A stretch of 64,000 nucleotides of DNA, from positions 14,109,806-14,173,805 of the forward strand of contig CM060950.1 in assembly GCA_030765055.1 (NCBI GenBank), written 5' to 3'. Every line of letters starts with the position of its first letter. Positions within the stretch are counted from its first letter, which is position 1. Position numbers and translations under genes: made by a program. Below, piece by piece: positions 10,441 to 21,130 of the stretch. Origin of the DNA: Mantis religiosa. Its lineage: Eukaryota > Arthropoda > Insecta > Mantodea > Mantidae. The notes beneath the pieces are model-generated. The model was not told the DNA's origin, searched no databases, and saw nothing but the letters and a program-made list of their open reading frames with translations.

Positions 10441-11754
10441 AATAATCTGTGATTAAAAATTCATTTATATACCTTTTATGAAATAGTAATTTTGTAAGTG
10501 TGGTAAACATGTAATTAACACAGGTCAGAGTCCTAGCAGTGCTGGTGAATTTATGACGCATCAATTCAAGGAATCGCCGATAACATGCAATACGTGTGGA
10601 TTGCATCCACAGAAAAACATTTGCCAGCTCTTCAAAATGTGAGCGTCTCAGGTACTGTTAAAAGAAACGTCTTCTACGTCAAGTAACAAGTCATCTCCCT
10701 TTTATAAGGAATTATGTGAAGTGTTTGTTATTGCAAATCTTCAGCTAGGAAAATTAAGTAATTCCAAATTACAAGATTTTCTTGAACGTCACACTGGTCA
10801 TAATATACCAGATGAACCAAATTTGTGTAAAAGTTACCTACAAAAATGTTATGAAGACACATAAACCGAATACGTGAATGGGGGGGGATTATGTATCAAT
10901 TGATGAGACAACCGATTCAGAGGGGCATTATATAGCCAATGGTACACTAGAAGCTACTAGTGCCGGACAAATGCTTCTTCAGACCTGAGGCTATGAAAGC
11001 TGTTAACCACTGTCAGATATGCAAACTGTTCGATAAATCCATGTGTTTATTGTGGCCTAGTGGAATGACAATGTGCTCCTCTTCCTAACAGACGTGGCAA
11101 AACCAATCCAATCATTTTACAGTAAGATGGTGCATGTTACGTTTTTGGCCCATGCTTTTCATCAAATTCATCATGGTGGAAGAGTTCAGATCAACATTTC
11201 CAGAAGCAGATACACTAATTTCCACAGTAAAGAAAATATTTTGGAAAGCACCAACCCGAACTATGTATTTGAAAGAAAAAGCCCTAATATAGCTTTGCCC
11301 CAGGCACAAATTTTAACACAATGGTGTACATGGTTAAATGCATGTATAAACCACTGTGACAATTTTCAAATAGTGAGAGAAGTAGTGAATAGCTTAGATA
11401 GGATAGATTCTAAGGTAACTGAGAGCACACAGGATCTGATCAAACCCAAGGTAAATTAGCTTTCATTAAATCAAATTTTGCATTTTTGATGGATACCATA
11501 ACCCGCCTTGAACGTGGCATGACATTGGATAAGTTGATTGAGTTAATGAAGATTGCAGAAGAGAGGATACAAAATGTAAAAGGTGAGATTGGGAACAAAA
11601 TTAGACAAACTAAAATTTGTGTTGGACAAAAATAAAGGATACAAAAGAGTTTGTCAGATTGCCGATATCTGTGAGGAGAAAACTTCAGAACTGATTATTA
11701 ATTTATAGATGAGTCGTATTTATTACACATCTGCTTCACTTTCGTACCTATTTT

Positions 11755-11794
11755 GAGGACATGTTTCGCAAATCATCGTTTGCATCTTCTGCTC
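11755..11794 (-). ncRNA. Hammerhead-like motif, family II
   Basis: Box 1 CAGAAGA (one change from CUGANGA), stem II GCAAA/UUUGC, box 2 GAAA, stem III ACAUGU, site C; stem I GAG/CUC. The box 1 change may weaken activity. Confidence 0.68.
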
Positions 11795-11809
11795 TTATGA
11801 GTTGCATAA

Positions 11810-11849
11810 GAGCAGAAGATGCAAACTATGATTTGCGAAACATGTCCTC
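11810..11849 (+). ncRNA. Hammerhead-like motif, family II
   Basis: Same layout as its inverted partner at 11755-11794: GAG, CAGAAGA, stem II GCAAA/TTTGC with loop CTATGA, GAAA, ACATGT, predicted cleavage after C11846, CTC. Confidence 0.7.
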
Positions 11850-12185
11850 AAAATAGGTACGAAAGTCAAGCAGATGTGTAATAAATACGACTCATCTAAA
11901 AATTAATAATTATTTCGCTTCACTGTGGTGTTCCAATACAGTTAAATCTCGATATTCAGAACTGATATTTTTGAACAGGATTTAACAGGCAGTGACATAG
12001 TGCTTTTTAAATATGCACCTATATCATCTGCGGAAGTGGAGAGAAGTTTCTCAAAGTATAAAGCAGTTTTAGCTGACAACCGCCGTTCCTTTACTTTTGA
12101 TAACTTGAAGATGACCATGGTGGTCTACTGCATGAATTTTTCGGTCAACAACTTCCAGGCCCTAGTTATAGGTATACCGCTCTGA

Positions 12186-14092
12186 AAATTTAAAGGCATC
12201 TGAACACAGGCCAATGCTCAAGCGGAGCACTATTGCCAAGCGTAGTGCGTGTACCGGCAGAGATTCTGTACATACCACATTTTACACACCAGCAAAGGTT
12301 CTGATTATTTTTCCAGTAATTAAACAACACATTAAATATTCCTAAAACATTAAAATCTTTTCCTGATACAGGTCACAGCAGTGGAACAGCAAGCAAGGTT
12401 TCCAATATAGTAACTTGCTTTACAACTCTGTGGGTCCTTCCAGGAGATTGAAATACAGGCACGCATCTTTTATTTAAGGATGATGCTGCTTCACTACAAA
12501 TTCATGGCATTGTATGTACACTACTTACACCACAAGCTTCTACAGTTAATTGCTGGATTTTTAAAAAATCTACAGCTGCCCTATATTCTGGATTGGATAG
12601 CGTTTGAAAAAACGTGTATATTACATATAATTTTTCTGCCCCAAGAATGAATCACTTCATGTTGATCAAAATCACTTGTCCCAGCTTTGAGGGACATGTT
12701 CAAGCCTTGGATCACAAACACTGGAGAAAAAATTTGTGTATAATAAAATTTTTATGTAGTATTAAGAATATTTCAGCTCAAGTTAGACACATGACTTAAC
12801 GATGCTGTCGTTACTTTACCAAAATAACACACCACAACTCTGAAAACAAACTGAACATTAACTCGTCCATTTTAAACTGTGTGCAGTAATTGCACAGTTT
12901 ATTTATGCTTGAGCTAGGTGTTATGAGGAAGAAATGGTGTTGTTTTTCAGGCTTATCTGTGTTGAATGGATGGGTGTTAAGTAACCATTATCATGTGAAA
13001 GACAAAACTTGTATCACTCACATTCTAAGTATCGTATAGACAGAATTTTTGTACGGTCATGAACAAAAAATAAATTTTTTTCTTGTTATGAGATCGGCAT
13101 CAGTCACTTTCAAATACTTATCTGAGCGTATATAATGAGATAATGTTCTCAGTTCAGGCGTGTTAGATGTGTGCACTACATTCAGCAGCGCTGGTAGGAG
13201 GGGCAAGCTTCGGATACGCTGGAGTCTGCAGTATGGCCCGCCTCCATATACCTTTAACTTCTGCAAAGATCATAAGGACCCAGGGTATGACATTTTAGGT
13301 AAAAGAAGTTTTCAGTTCTTGAATTATATCACATAAATAACTTCATAGACATTTGCCAATAATTTTAGCCAAAGACGTTTCTCATTTTGCCATTTTTAAA
13401 AGCCCAATGACATTGTCAAGTTATGTGGCCCCTTTTATTCCCACTGGATCTGCCAATTAGCCTGATCTATATGAGGTCTTTTCCGTCAGTTTTGCATTAT
13501 TGTGTAAAATTTATTTCTTACCTTTCAGTTTTACTTCAATGTGTATGTAAATTTACATAATCTCAAATGTGCTAGTGTAGTAGTTTTAGGTTAGTTATCG
13601 CCCTACAAGAGGACGAACTTATAGACTGAGGAGAGTTTTTAATACAACATAAATGTAAATCATTTCCCAACATCCCTCATATTAATATTTATCTCAACCA
13701 ACATTAAGTAAATATAAACCTTTGTAACAATAGCTTACAGAAGAACGTGTACATATTACTGAATCTAAGCATCTAAATTTACGCATTTTATCATTGCCAA
13801 TATAATATATATTTTTAAAACAGTTAATTTCACTGCACAAATATTCATTAATTGATTAAAAAGTCTTATGAGCCAACTAGAGATAACGGTTTATTTCGTA
13901 ACTGAAGTACATTTATTTTAAATTTGTTAGCTATTTTAATAGCCAGAATTGAACAGTTCTACAGATTTATTAGAAGCTGCGGAAAGCAACATTGATTGCT
14001 GTCTTGTATTGTAAGGATACAAGTTATTTTGAGTGTCAACTGTAACTTGTAGTTTGTACTATTAAAACTAACATCACTTTTTTATAATCTTT
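12186..14092. other. Long stretch with no recognised gene
   Basis: About 1.9 kb of AT-rich sequence. The first part may be the 3' end of the hAT element. Short frames such as 13057-13266 (-) have no recognisable homology. Confidence 0.4.
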
Positions 14093-14132
14093 GTTAACAT
14101 GTTTCAGGAACATGTGTTCCCGTCTTCAGAAC
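14093..14132 (-). ncRNA. Hammerhead ribozyme motif, family III
   Basis: Minus strand: stem I GUU; box 1 CUGAAGA; stem II GGGAAC/GUUCCU with loop ACAU; box 2 GAAA; stem III ACAUGU; site U; stem I AAC. All core boxes fit the consensus. No PLE coding sequence is attached, so it may be an orphan terminal repeat. Confidence 0.78.
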
Positions 14133-14465
14133 GTGTCAGACTGACCTGTGCTGTTTCTGTTGCGGTTGTCTATAAGGTGGTATGTGGCAGTGAGATGTAC
14201 TTCCAGAGGGTCCTTGGTGGCAGTAAATCAAAATTCATTAACTGTGATTTGTGTTTCAAGATGAACATCTTTTCCCACGTTGCTTGTCGTCCTATAAAAA
14301 CAAAGGTTAAACTTGATTTAGAAACGATAAAGCTTAAAGAGAAAATGAAGCATTATTATGAGCTACATAAAGCAGCAGGGTATCAGAACTACAAAAATAA
14401 ATATAAACAGGCTAAAAAATATACTCAAGTATTTCTCGGGATGGCAGCCAGGTAAAAAGACGACT

Positions 14466-14510
14466 AGGAATCGACGTTTAGGGAGTGTGCATCTCTCCCA
14501 TCAACAGGAC
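14466..14510 (-). ncRNA. Degenerate hammerhead-like motif, family V
   Basis: Box 1 CUGUUGA, stem II GGGAG/CUCCC, box 2 UAAA. Two core positions depart from consensus, so it is probably inactive. Recognised by comparison with 50066-50110 and 51171-51211. Confidence 0.5.
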
Positions 14511-14947
14511 AGTTATTAAATGTTATAAGAACAAATAAATCACAGGATATAACAAATATAAACAAAGAAAAAACACTATCAAAATTCAATTTACTGAACA
14601 AAAGGACTGTTTTCAGTGAATTCAATGTTAGGTCAGGAGATGGCGCGAGTATAGAAAATTAACTGGGTCAAAGAAACGTAACTATTGCGTGTTTCAAATG
14701 GGAAGAGTTCTTACCTGTAACCAATCAGATGCATTAGAGCCTTCACCGCTGCCACCTCATTATCCCACCTCTTTTTATATTTCACTCTCTCTATATCTCT
14801 CTCTCGCAAGTGTTCGTGGCGCTAGACATAAGGGAAAAACTGAATTTTCCAAAGTTTTATAATTCAGTTGTTGAAATCACAACTGCAACATGGATTATTA
14901 AATTTTAGATGAGTCGCGTTTTTTACACATCTGCTTCACTTTCGTAC

Positions 14948-15277
14948 CTATTTTGAGGACATGTTTCGCAAATCTTCGCTTGCATCTACGGCTCTTGTGC
15001 GACTGACGCTAGATCCAGCGGTGTGGGTAATTCTGGGGTTGTTGCTGCCATCTGTTGATTTAGTGATGAACTGAAATGTGGGATTCTCTTCTAGCGGGAT
15101 TTCAAAGTTCATTAGTTGGTTTTTATGTTTTTCTATGTATATCCTCTCCCATATGACGAGTTCACTATGTTTTTGTACGTATTTTAGTAATTTTGTGCTA
15201 TCTTCAATTTCATGATTTTCAGACCAGAAATGAGCTGCTATTGCGGACTTATCAATATTTTTGTATCTTAAGTGCAA
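14948..15277 (-). pseudogene. PLE GIY-YIG endonuclease C-terminal part
   Basis: The minus strand encodes HLRYKNIDKSAIAAHFWSEN and ELVIWERIYIEKHKNQLMNF, the second half of a PLE GIY-YIG endonuclease; the GIY-YIG motif itself is cut off at 15277. The same protein segment is better preserved at 41837-42241 (+). It ends at a TAG within the sequence that also forms hammerhead 14955-14994, so the coding end and the ribozyme overlap. Confidence 0.85.
14955..14994 (-). ncRNA. Hammerhead-like motif, family II
   Basis: GAG, box 1 CCGUAGA (two changes), stem II GCAAG/UUUGC (one wobble), GAAA, stem III ACAUGU, C, CUC. The loop differs from sister copies while stem II stays paired. Confidence 0.65.
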
Positions 15278-15295
15278 CTTGCACTAGTCGAGTAT

Positions 15296-15335
15296 CAGCT
15301 GAGGATAGGAGCAAGAGCTCTTGAAACATGTCCTG
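15296..15335 (+). ncRNA. Hammerhead ribozyme motif, family IV
   Basis: Stem I CAG; box 1 CTGAGGA; stem II AGGAGC/GCTCTT with loop AAGA; box 2 GAAA; stem III ACATGT; predicted cleavage after C15332; stem I CTG. All core boxes fit the consensus. Followed by AATAAACAGTGTGAGTGAAG, a PLE-like terminal repeat. Confidence 0.85.
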
Positions 15336-15457
15336 TGAATAAACAGTGTGAGTGAAGCAATGTGTCAATTTATTCTCGATTCAATTTTCTACTAGTTTGT
15401 GCTTCACTGTCCCTACGCTTCTTTCAAGTTTATACTTTGAATACTTACCTTGATTAT

Positions 15458-15728
15458 CAAGCTGTATTGATCTGAGCTTCTTAAGTTGACAGATTTCCAT
15501 ATTTAAAGCTGGTTTCCAAAAGGAGCTGAACTGAAATCCAACATCACGATTGAGCATGCTCCTCTCGGAGTAAATGGCCAAAGCCTCCTTAATTCTCCGC
15601 TTTGGCCATTTACTCCGAGAGGAGCATGCTCAATCGTGATGTTGGATTTCAGTTCAGCTCCTTTTGGAAAAGGGCTTTAAATATGGAAATCCATTGACTT
15701 AAGAAGCAAAGATCAATACAGCTTGATA
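15458..15728. repeat. Palindrome of PLE endonuclease C-terminus
   Basis: Arms of about 127 bp around a 16-nt spacer near 15590. Both arms contain GGCCATTTACTCCGAGAGG and TCAATCGTGATGTTGGATTT. Translated, each arm gives FQFSSFWKPAL-like sequence, related to 50440-50560. The arms have small differences, so the inversion is not recent. Confidence 0.8.
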
Positions 15729-15908
15729 ATCAAGATCAGGAGTTACATTTCTTTGACCCAATTAATTTTCTGTACTCATGCCATCTAACCTGGAGTTTAA
15801 TTTACTGAAAACAGTCTTGTTCAGAAATGCAAATTTTTATAGGGGTGTCTTTGTTTACATTTGTGTTATATCCAGTGACTCATTTGTAGTTATAACATTT
15901 AATAAATA

Positions 15909-15950
15909 TCCTGGTGGGAGAGATACACACTCCCGAAATGTTGATTCCTA
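15909..15950 (+). ncRNA. Degenerate hammerhead-like motif, family V
   Basis: Stem II GGGAG/CTCCC and GAAA are kept but box 1 has a deletion (CTGGTGGGAG). Identified by alignment to 51171-51211; likely inactive. Confidence 0.45.
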
Positions 15951-16041
15951 ATCGTCTTTTCACCTGGCTGACATCCCGAGAAAAACTTGAGTATATTCGT
16001 CGCCAGGAAAGCTTCAGGTCTCATAGGCTAAAAAAAATTAC

Positions 16042-17395
16042 TTGGCAAGCATTAGTAACCTTAAAGCTAATGCATATCAAGCAAAAATCAACAATTCTGG
16101 CAACATTTCTAAAACAACTTGGGGTATAGTTAATGAGGCTAAGAGAAAATTGCCCATTTCAAAAAATCTTGAATTGGACCTAAATGGCTCAGTACAAAAT
16201 GACCCTATCAAATTCTTTGACTATATAAACAAATTCTTTCTAGAAGTTACTACCCATTCAGATAGGCAAAGAATCTTATCCAAATTTTGCACAACAGAAA
16301 TCTATCCTTCTTGTTTTATTAATCCAGTGACAATAACCGAAATAAATATAACTAAATTACCAAACAAAGTTACTAGTGGATGGGATGAAATAAATACACT
16401 AATTCTGAAGCAATGTAAATATGTTCTTGCCGGTCCTTTTAAGCATCTTATCAACTCTTCGATAGCAAGAAGTCAGTTTACAGATTGCCTAAAATTATAT
16501 ATAGTTAGACGTCTTCATAAGCATGGTGACACTAAGGTCATAAATAATTACAGGCGAATTGCACTAACTTCAGAATTAGCCAAAATCTTTGAAAGGGTTA
16601 TACTACAGAGATTAATGTGCTCATTAGAAAATAAAGTAATCTCAAAATCACATTATTCAATAATTTCGGCCATTATTGAATGTATAAATAATATAACAAA
16701 GCACTTGGAAAACAAAGAAAAAACTGCAACATTATTCTTTGACCTTACTAAAGCGTTCGACTGTGCAGACAACAGTATACTACTAAACAAATTTGAAGCA
16801 TATGGAATTAGGGGTTTACCATATAAGCAGAAAACAAGCAACACAAATATACTATAAACAAAGAAAATTAACAATAAAAAATACATCCAGTTTTGAAACT
16901 TAATTACGGTGTTCCGCAGGGTTCTGTGATGGGTCCTCTCTTATTTATAATGTACATGAATGACATACCTAACAAAGGACAAAGTAAATCATTATCGAAT
17001 ACGATGAAAACTGTATGCTGGGTCACCTCGATTCTAGAATTACATAACACAATGATACAAACTATTGAATCACTCTAATTAATTTTGGGAGGATAATTCG
17101 AAATGTAACATGTCTAAAACAAAGTTAATACAGTCTAATTTGAGGAGTTTAAATAATGAACAGGACTGTATATCAGATTACAACATACATGCTCCAAATA
17201 AACATAAATTTCTAGGCATTACAATAGATCAAAAACTTACATAGTCGGAACATATTCAGTATATCCATGGGAAAATCAGTAAATCATTGTACTTGCTTAG
17301 GCACTTTTCTAATCTACTAGAAGAGAATTAAAAATTATCTGCTATGGTGTCACATTTCCTCATCTAGTATATGGAATTGAAATTCGGGGTGTAGT
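16042..17395 (+). pseudogene. LINE reverse transcriptase
   Basis: RNA-dependent DNA polymerase of a CR1/Jockey-like LINE. Seen in order: RT0/fingers (NKVTSGWDEINTLILKQCK near 16370), NNYRRIALTSELAKIFERV near 16540, motif A TATLFFDLTKAFDCADNSIL near 16735, a frame break near 16860, motif B LNYGVPQGSVMGPLLFIMYM at about 16896, then a damaged catalytic motif C (no ADD seen). A thumb region at 17100-17395 (HKFLGITIDQKLT, ISKSLYLLRHFSNLL) is broken by stops. The open frame from 16042 begins inside the linker, so its first Met is not a true start. Confidence 0.9.
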
Positions 17396-17399
17396 GCAA

Positions 17400-18115
17400 A
17401 ATCAATTATGGAACGATGGAGAAACTTTCTTTTGTGCTATGCGAGAATATTTTCAAAGTCCAAAGGTGCACGTGTACACATGCGCAAGCAGACGACCAGC
17501 CGGTTCTCGCATTGCAACCAACATGAGAAACATATGTAAAACTTGTAGCCAACCTCTGCAAAAATGCCCAAGACATAGGTGACGCAGTCCGTGTGCAAAG
17601 AAACGTCAAATGACACCAAGTATACCGCAAGAGGGGAAAATTGGCGCTCCCGGCCACGTCGTTCAAATCGACAAATGCAAAATAGGATGACGCAAGTTTC
17701 ATCATGGGCGCATCGTTGAGGACAACTGGATCCTGGGGATCGCTGTGGGAACAAATGAGGCACAGATGATATGCCCCAACAACAGAAGGGATGCAAATAC
17801 GATCTACAGTCTAATTGCAGAGAACGTAGAGTTCACCAGCACCATTCACACCGATGCCTGGCGGGGATACTATGGGTGGATGGCTGGAGAGTTTGCTGCG
17901 CACCTGAGTGAATCACTCAGTCGACCCAGTGACAAATGTGCACACAAACAGCATAGTCAAGATAGCGAGGACTACAATCAGGTGCAATTTAGGTACTACT
18001 TTGTGTTAGTCTGCTAGACAGTGTAATTTAGGGACAAGTAAGGCTGTTGGTAGCATTGCGTGCAGTGGAGAAACAAGGATAGTTTGGCTGCACTGAATTT
18101 TTCAATATGGCTACA
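17400..18115 (+). mobile_element. Merlin-like DNA transposon fragment
   Basis: This stretch replaces the expected LINE sequence between its thumb and C-terminus and contains a Merlin/IS1016-type transposase (17633-17905). Its first 200 bp repeat 2310-2490. Ends and TSD could not be fixed. Confidence 0.6.
17633..17905 (+). pseudogene. Merlin (IS1016/ISXO2-like) transposase fragment
   Basis: A DDE transposase of the Merlin superfamily. The frame shows a first-Asp region GHVVQIDKCKIG (family form EIDES-K-G) followed by KFHHGRIVEDNWILGIAVG, then RRDANTIYSLIAENV, and the second Asp in STIHTDAWRGYYGW. A TGA interrupts at about 17681, between KIG and RKF. The third acidic residue is not seen. Family assignment rests on the KRKYHRGR-like and TDxWRxY patterns known from Merlin proteins. 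Only about 90 of the roughly 250-300 residues usual for this family remain. Confidence 0.75.
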
Positions 18116-18530
18116 TATGCAGTAAGCAAATAAACAAACAATGTTAAAAGAATGCCCTCCAACAAGAAATTGCACAAAAAGTAAAGAGATTATATTAAAA
18201 ATCATGGTTGTATATAAAAACATCAAAAAGTGTGAAGGACTTTTCTTTAGACAAGGTTTGCAAATAAATATTATTAAAGATCCAAACGTAATGACACTGA
18301 TTTTATACAATAAACTGCCAAATTCTGTAAAGCAAGCTAAGTTAGAAACTACTTTTAAAAAGGAGCTTAAGATTTACCTAATAAATAAGGCATTGTACAC
18401 GATTGATGAATTGCAATTCTATTGGCATTTGTACTGTAAGTTGTATAATTTTAAGTTGTATATATGTAAATATTGTAACTGACAATGTCAGAAACTGCTT
18501 TGCAGTCTGTTGAAAATAAATGCATTATTA

Positions 18531-18943
18531 TTAATTATTATATTATTATGATGTGTCCAATGCTGCTGTATGACTGGTTGGTGAGAAAATATGCGCAGTG
18601 ACTCATCCTGTCCGCCACCTACTGGTAATAAGAGTGGGGGTCAGTTACACTTGTAAAGTCGTTTAGGTTGACGTGCGTCTTATGAATTTTTTAAGGCTCT
18701 GGTCTGTGTGACTTATAGTTTTATATGTATATGACAGTGTACTTTAATATATGTACAGTAAATGGTAGTTCTCATTGTCCCGAGTTGCTTTCAGCCTACT
18801 TAAAAGTGTGCGCGCATGTGTGCCTGCGTTAAGTGTATTTTCTTTTACTGCGGACTTTAATATTTTAAAACATGGACAGTTAACTTCAAGGTAAAGTGTT
18901 GCACTCCCAAACCAGGAAAGTTGCTAGTAATGCTTATTAGTAC
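18531..18943. other. No recognisable gene; 5' flank of IS630-like element
   Basis: Contains the probable left end and leader of the IS630-like element at 18944-20347, but I could not identify its terminal inverted repeat with confidence. Confidence 0.35.
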
Positions 18944-20347
18944 ATGAAAAGACATGCAGAAACAGACTTAGTAACAGTCAGCATCAATAACATTGGGAAG
19001 AGTGTGGCTGAGACAATAGGTGTTTCCGAAAGAAGCGTAAGGAGAATTATTACGGAACGAAAAATATTGAGCATGGTACTTTTTCATTCTCCACAGCACA
19101 TTAATGAGACCAAAGAGGTCTTACCGTGCCAGTTTGGATACTTTTAATGAGGCAGTAGTGCGCTGAACTGTCAACGAATTATATACAATTCACAAAGATC
19201 GACCTGAAGAAGGTGCATGCTAAATTAAAGGATTTGATAAACTCTGAAGGGAGCGTATCTACATTAAGAAAAATACTCCTAAAGCTGTGTTTCACATGAA
19301 AACGGACAAAAAAGAACAGAAAAATTTTAATGGAGCACCATGACATCAGAACTAAGCGCTTCCAATATCTCAGAACGATGAAGCAATATAGAAGTGAGGG
19401 CCATCCCATTATATATATATATGGACGAGACGTATATCCATCTCCCACTACTCCATATGCTTGGAGAGATGACAGTTTCCACAGCCTCTTAGCGCCGGTA
19501 TCCAAAGGTCAGCATCTTATCATCGTGCATGCTGGAGGTGAGCAAGGGTTTATCCCTAAAGCATGTATTTGGTTCAAGTCCCAGCAGAAAACTGGTGACT
19601 ACCACGATGACATGAACTACACAAATTACGAGAAGTGGATGAAAGACTGATCCTAATCTTCCTGATTGGTAATTGACAATGCACCTTACCACAATGTGAT
19701 CCTTAATAAGGCGCCCACTGTAAGTTCCAGAAGAGATACAATGATTTTGTGGCTGAAACAAAACCTCTCCATGGAACATTTTACAAACATTGATTTCTCC
19801 TCCTTATACAAACTCGACATTTATAATATGATCATCCCCCTCAAACCCAAAATCCCCAAGTACAAAATAGACAGTTTTCTTCAGGCACATAAGTGTTTTA
19901 TGCCTTCCACCTTATCATCCTGAGTTAAACCCAATCGAACTCATTTGGGCTACCGTAAAGATCTGGATTGCAGAAAGAAATGTCACGTTCAAAATGGATG
20001 TCATTAAGTTAGCTGACGAGAAGTTTGCTAACATTTCTGCAGAAGATTGGCAGAAAAGATGTCAACACATCGTTCAGATTGAACATGAATTCATGCGCAA
20101 TGAAGGTTTGCTGAATGGAGGACAGGAAATCTTTGTTCATCTAGAGGATGACAGCGATGAAAGCAGTGAGTCGTCCGAGTTTTCTAGTGAAGATGAAGGG
20201 GGGAATTTTCCAGAAGAAAAAACTCCGCAGCCTGCAGCTGAACAAACTCCTGTTACTTCTTCTAGTGAAGATGAAGAGGGGAATTTTCCAGAAGAAAAAA
20301 CTCCGCAGCCTGCAGCTGAACAAACTCCTGTTACTTCTGTTGCCTGA
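18944..20347 (+). pseudogene. IS630/Tc1-like transposase with acidic tail
   Basis: Second copy of the family at 4544-6084. In order: helix-turn-helix with GVSERSVRRI (about 19020); the first Asp in MDETYIHLPLLHMLGEM (about 19420, in a shifted frame); KGQHLIIVHAGGEQGF (19506); the second Asp in VIDNAPYHN (19668); the third acidic residue in ELNPIELIWATVK (about 19925). The C-terminus from 19994 is open for 117 codons and ends in a Ser/Asp/Glu-rich tail made of two 26-residue repeats. At least three frameshifts separate the parts, so it is inactive. All three catalytic acids are present, unlike the first copy. Confidence 0.88.
20183..20338 (+). repeat. Two 78-bp tandem units in transposase tail
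   Basis: TCTAGTGAAGATGAAG starts at 20183 and 20261. The 78-bp units are almost identical and keep frame, encoding SSEDE..GNFPEEKTPQP twice. Confidence 0.9.
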
Positions 20348-20994
20348 AACCAGCCTCAAGGTAAGATGCATGTGATTTCTCCTCTCTCTTGGACGCATGT
20401 GGCTGCCTACCCCCACTAACCTGGTTGCCCCTCTTCTACTGCGCTGCTAGCTGCCACCGCATGTTAATCAAGCTGTAATGTTCAATTTCATGTTATGATT
20501 TGATGGTCGTTCAGAAATGATGTGAAACTGCAGATTTATCCATTTATATTATATGCATCTTCCATATATAAATGTACTATAACTTTTTATAATATTAATC
20601 ATCAATTATGTACTGGAATGTTAGTCATTTTTCTTTAATAAATAGTGGTCTACAACGGTCATCCACAGCTGACTTTGTTAAAATTCTCTGCTTTCTCCTG
20701 AAGTAGAAATACCTAATCTATATTTAAAGTAATTTACTAACAGTGATGCCTAAATTAACTAATAAATGTTTTGTAGTTGGTTTTTCACACAGGTCACTTT
20801 TTAATATTGGTTAGTTAATATGTACTTAAACATACAATACTTTCTCAGAGTTCCAACGACATTTTCCAATACCATTCTAAGTACAAACCCAACACGGAAT
20901 GGCTCACCATGTTGGAGTTAACACAGCTACCCTATGTATTTGAGGCCTTTGCCTTTCATGGTACATAAAAGGCTATCTATAATCTCTAATTCTA
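20348..20994. other. No recognisable gene
   Basis: Likely 3' end of the IS630-like element then AT-rich sequence. Confidence 0.35.
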
Positions 20995-21130
20995 AGTACA
21001 AGTACAATTGCTGATGACACTAACATCATAATTAAAGGCTACAATCACTCTGAATTGCAATGTCATGCTAATACTGTGATGACAATTATGATGCATTGGG
21101 TTTCTAATAATAAATTACCACTAACTATAA
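20995..21130 (+). pseudogene. LINE reverse transcriptase fragment
   Basis: A short frame reads TIADDTNIIIKGYNHSELQC and WVSNNKLPLT. ADD is RT motif C and the rest follows the CR1/Jockey pattern. About 45 codons, no flanking RT. Confidence 0.7.

Larger units (their letters stand above)
11696..11954. mobile_element. Miniature fold-back PLE with two hammerheads
   Basis: A 259-bp insert in the hAT remnant, flanked by TTCAGAACTGAT at 11684-11695 and 11955-11966 (12-bp TSD). It consists of two inverted arms of about 94 bp (11706-11799 and 11805-11898) around a 5-nt loop, then a tail of about 56 nt that ends TTAAATCTCGATA. Each arm is the terminal repeat of the PLE family found at 14955, 42195 and 58554. 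There is no coding sequence. Confidence 0.85.
10570..12185 (+). pseudogene. hAT transposase remnant
   Basis: Pieces of a hAT-superfamily transposase of the CGGBP1-like/BED type. In order: a domain at about 10660-10860 with PFYKELCEVFVIANLQLGKL and IPDEPNLCKSYLQKCYE; the catalytic Asp region SIDETTDSEGHYIANGTLE near 10900; a middle region at about 11073-11450 (VHVTFLAHAFHQI, TWLNACINHCDNFQIVRE); and the C-terminal dimerisation motif PISSAEVERSFSKYKAVLAD near 12020. Many frameshifts and stops occur. A fold-back PLE at 11696-11954 splits it; the 12-bp duplication TTCAGAACTGAT marks that later insertion. Terminal inverted repeats were not located. Confidence 0.85.
14420..16024. mobile_element. 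Composite PLE (family V) inside a LINE
   Basis: Flanked by AGGCTAAAAAA at 14409-14419 and 16025-16035 (11-bp TSD). Removing the insert rejoins the LINE reading frame (KYKQAKK then NYLAS). The outer 40 bp are inverted repeats (TATACTCAAGTATTTCTCGG and its counterpart) followed by a 29-nt tail ending CTTCAGGTCTCAT. Inside are diverged hammerhead motifs near both ends, fragments of two other PLE families (14890-15277 and 15280-15400), and a palindrome at 15458-15728 made of GIY-YIG C-terminal sequence. Confidence 0.8.
14230..18530 (+). mobile_element. CR1/Jockey-like LINE with nested insertions
   Basis: A non-LTR retrotransposon in pieces. The linker between endonuclease and RT starts at about 14290 (LKEKMKHYYELHKAAGYQNY), is cut at 14419 by a PLE (14420-16024) and resumes after the second TSD copy at 16036 (NYLASISNLKANAYQAK). 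RT spans about 16200-17395. A Merlin-related insert occupies about 17400-18115. The C-terminus returns at 18135-18482 (ILYNKLPNSVKQAKLETTF, ALYTIDELQFY). The 3' end has AAATAAATGCATTATTATTA, a polyadenylation-like signal running into a simple repeat. The endonuclease is missing. Confidence 0.82.
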
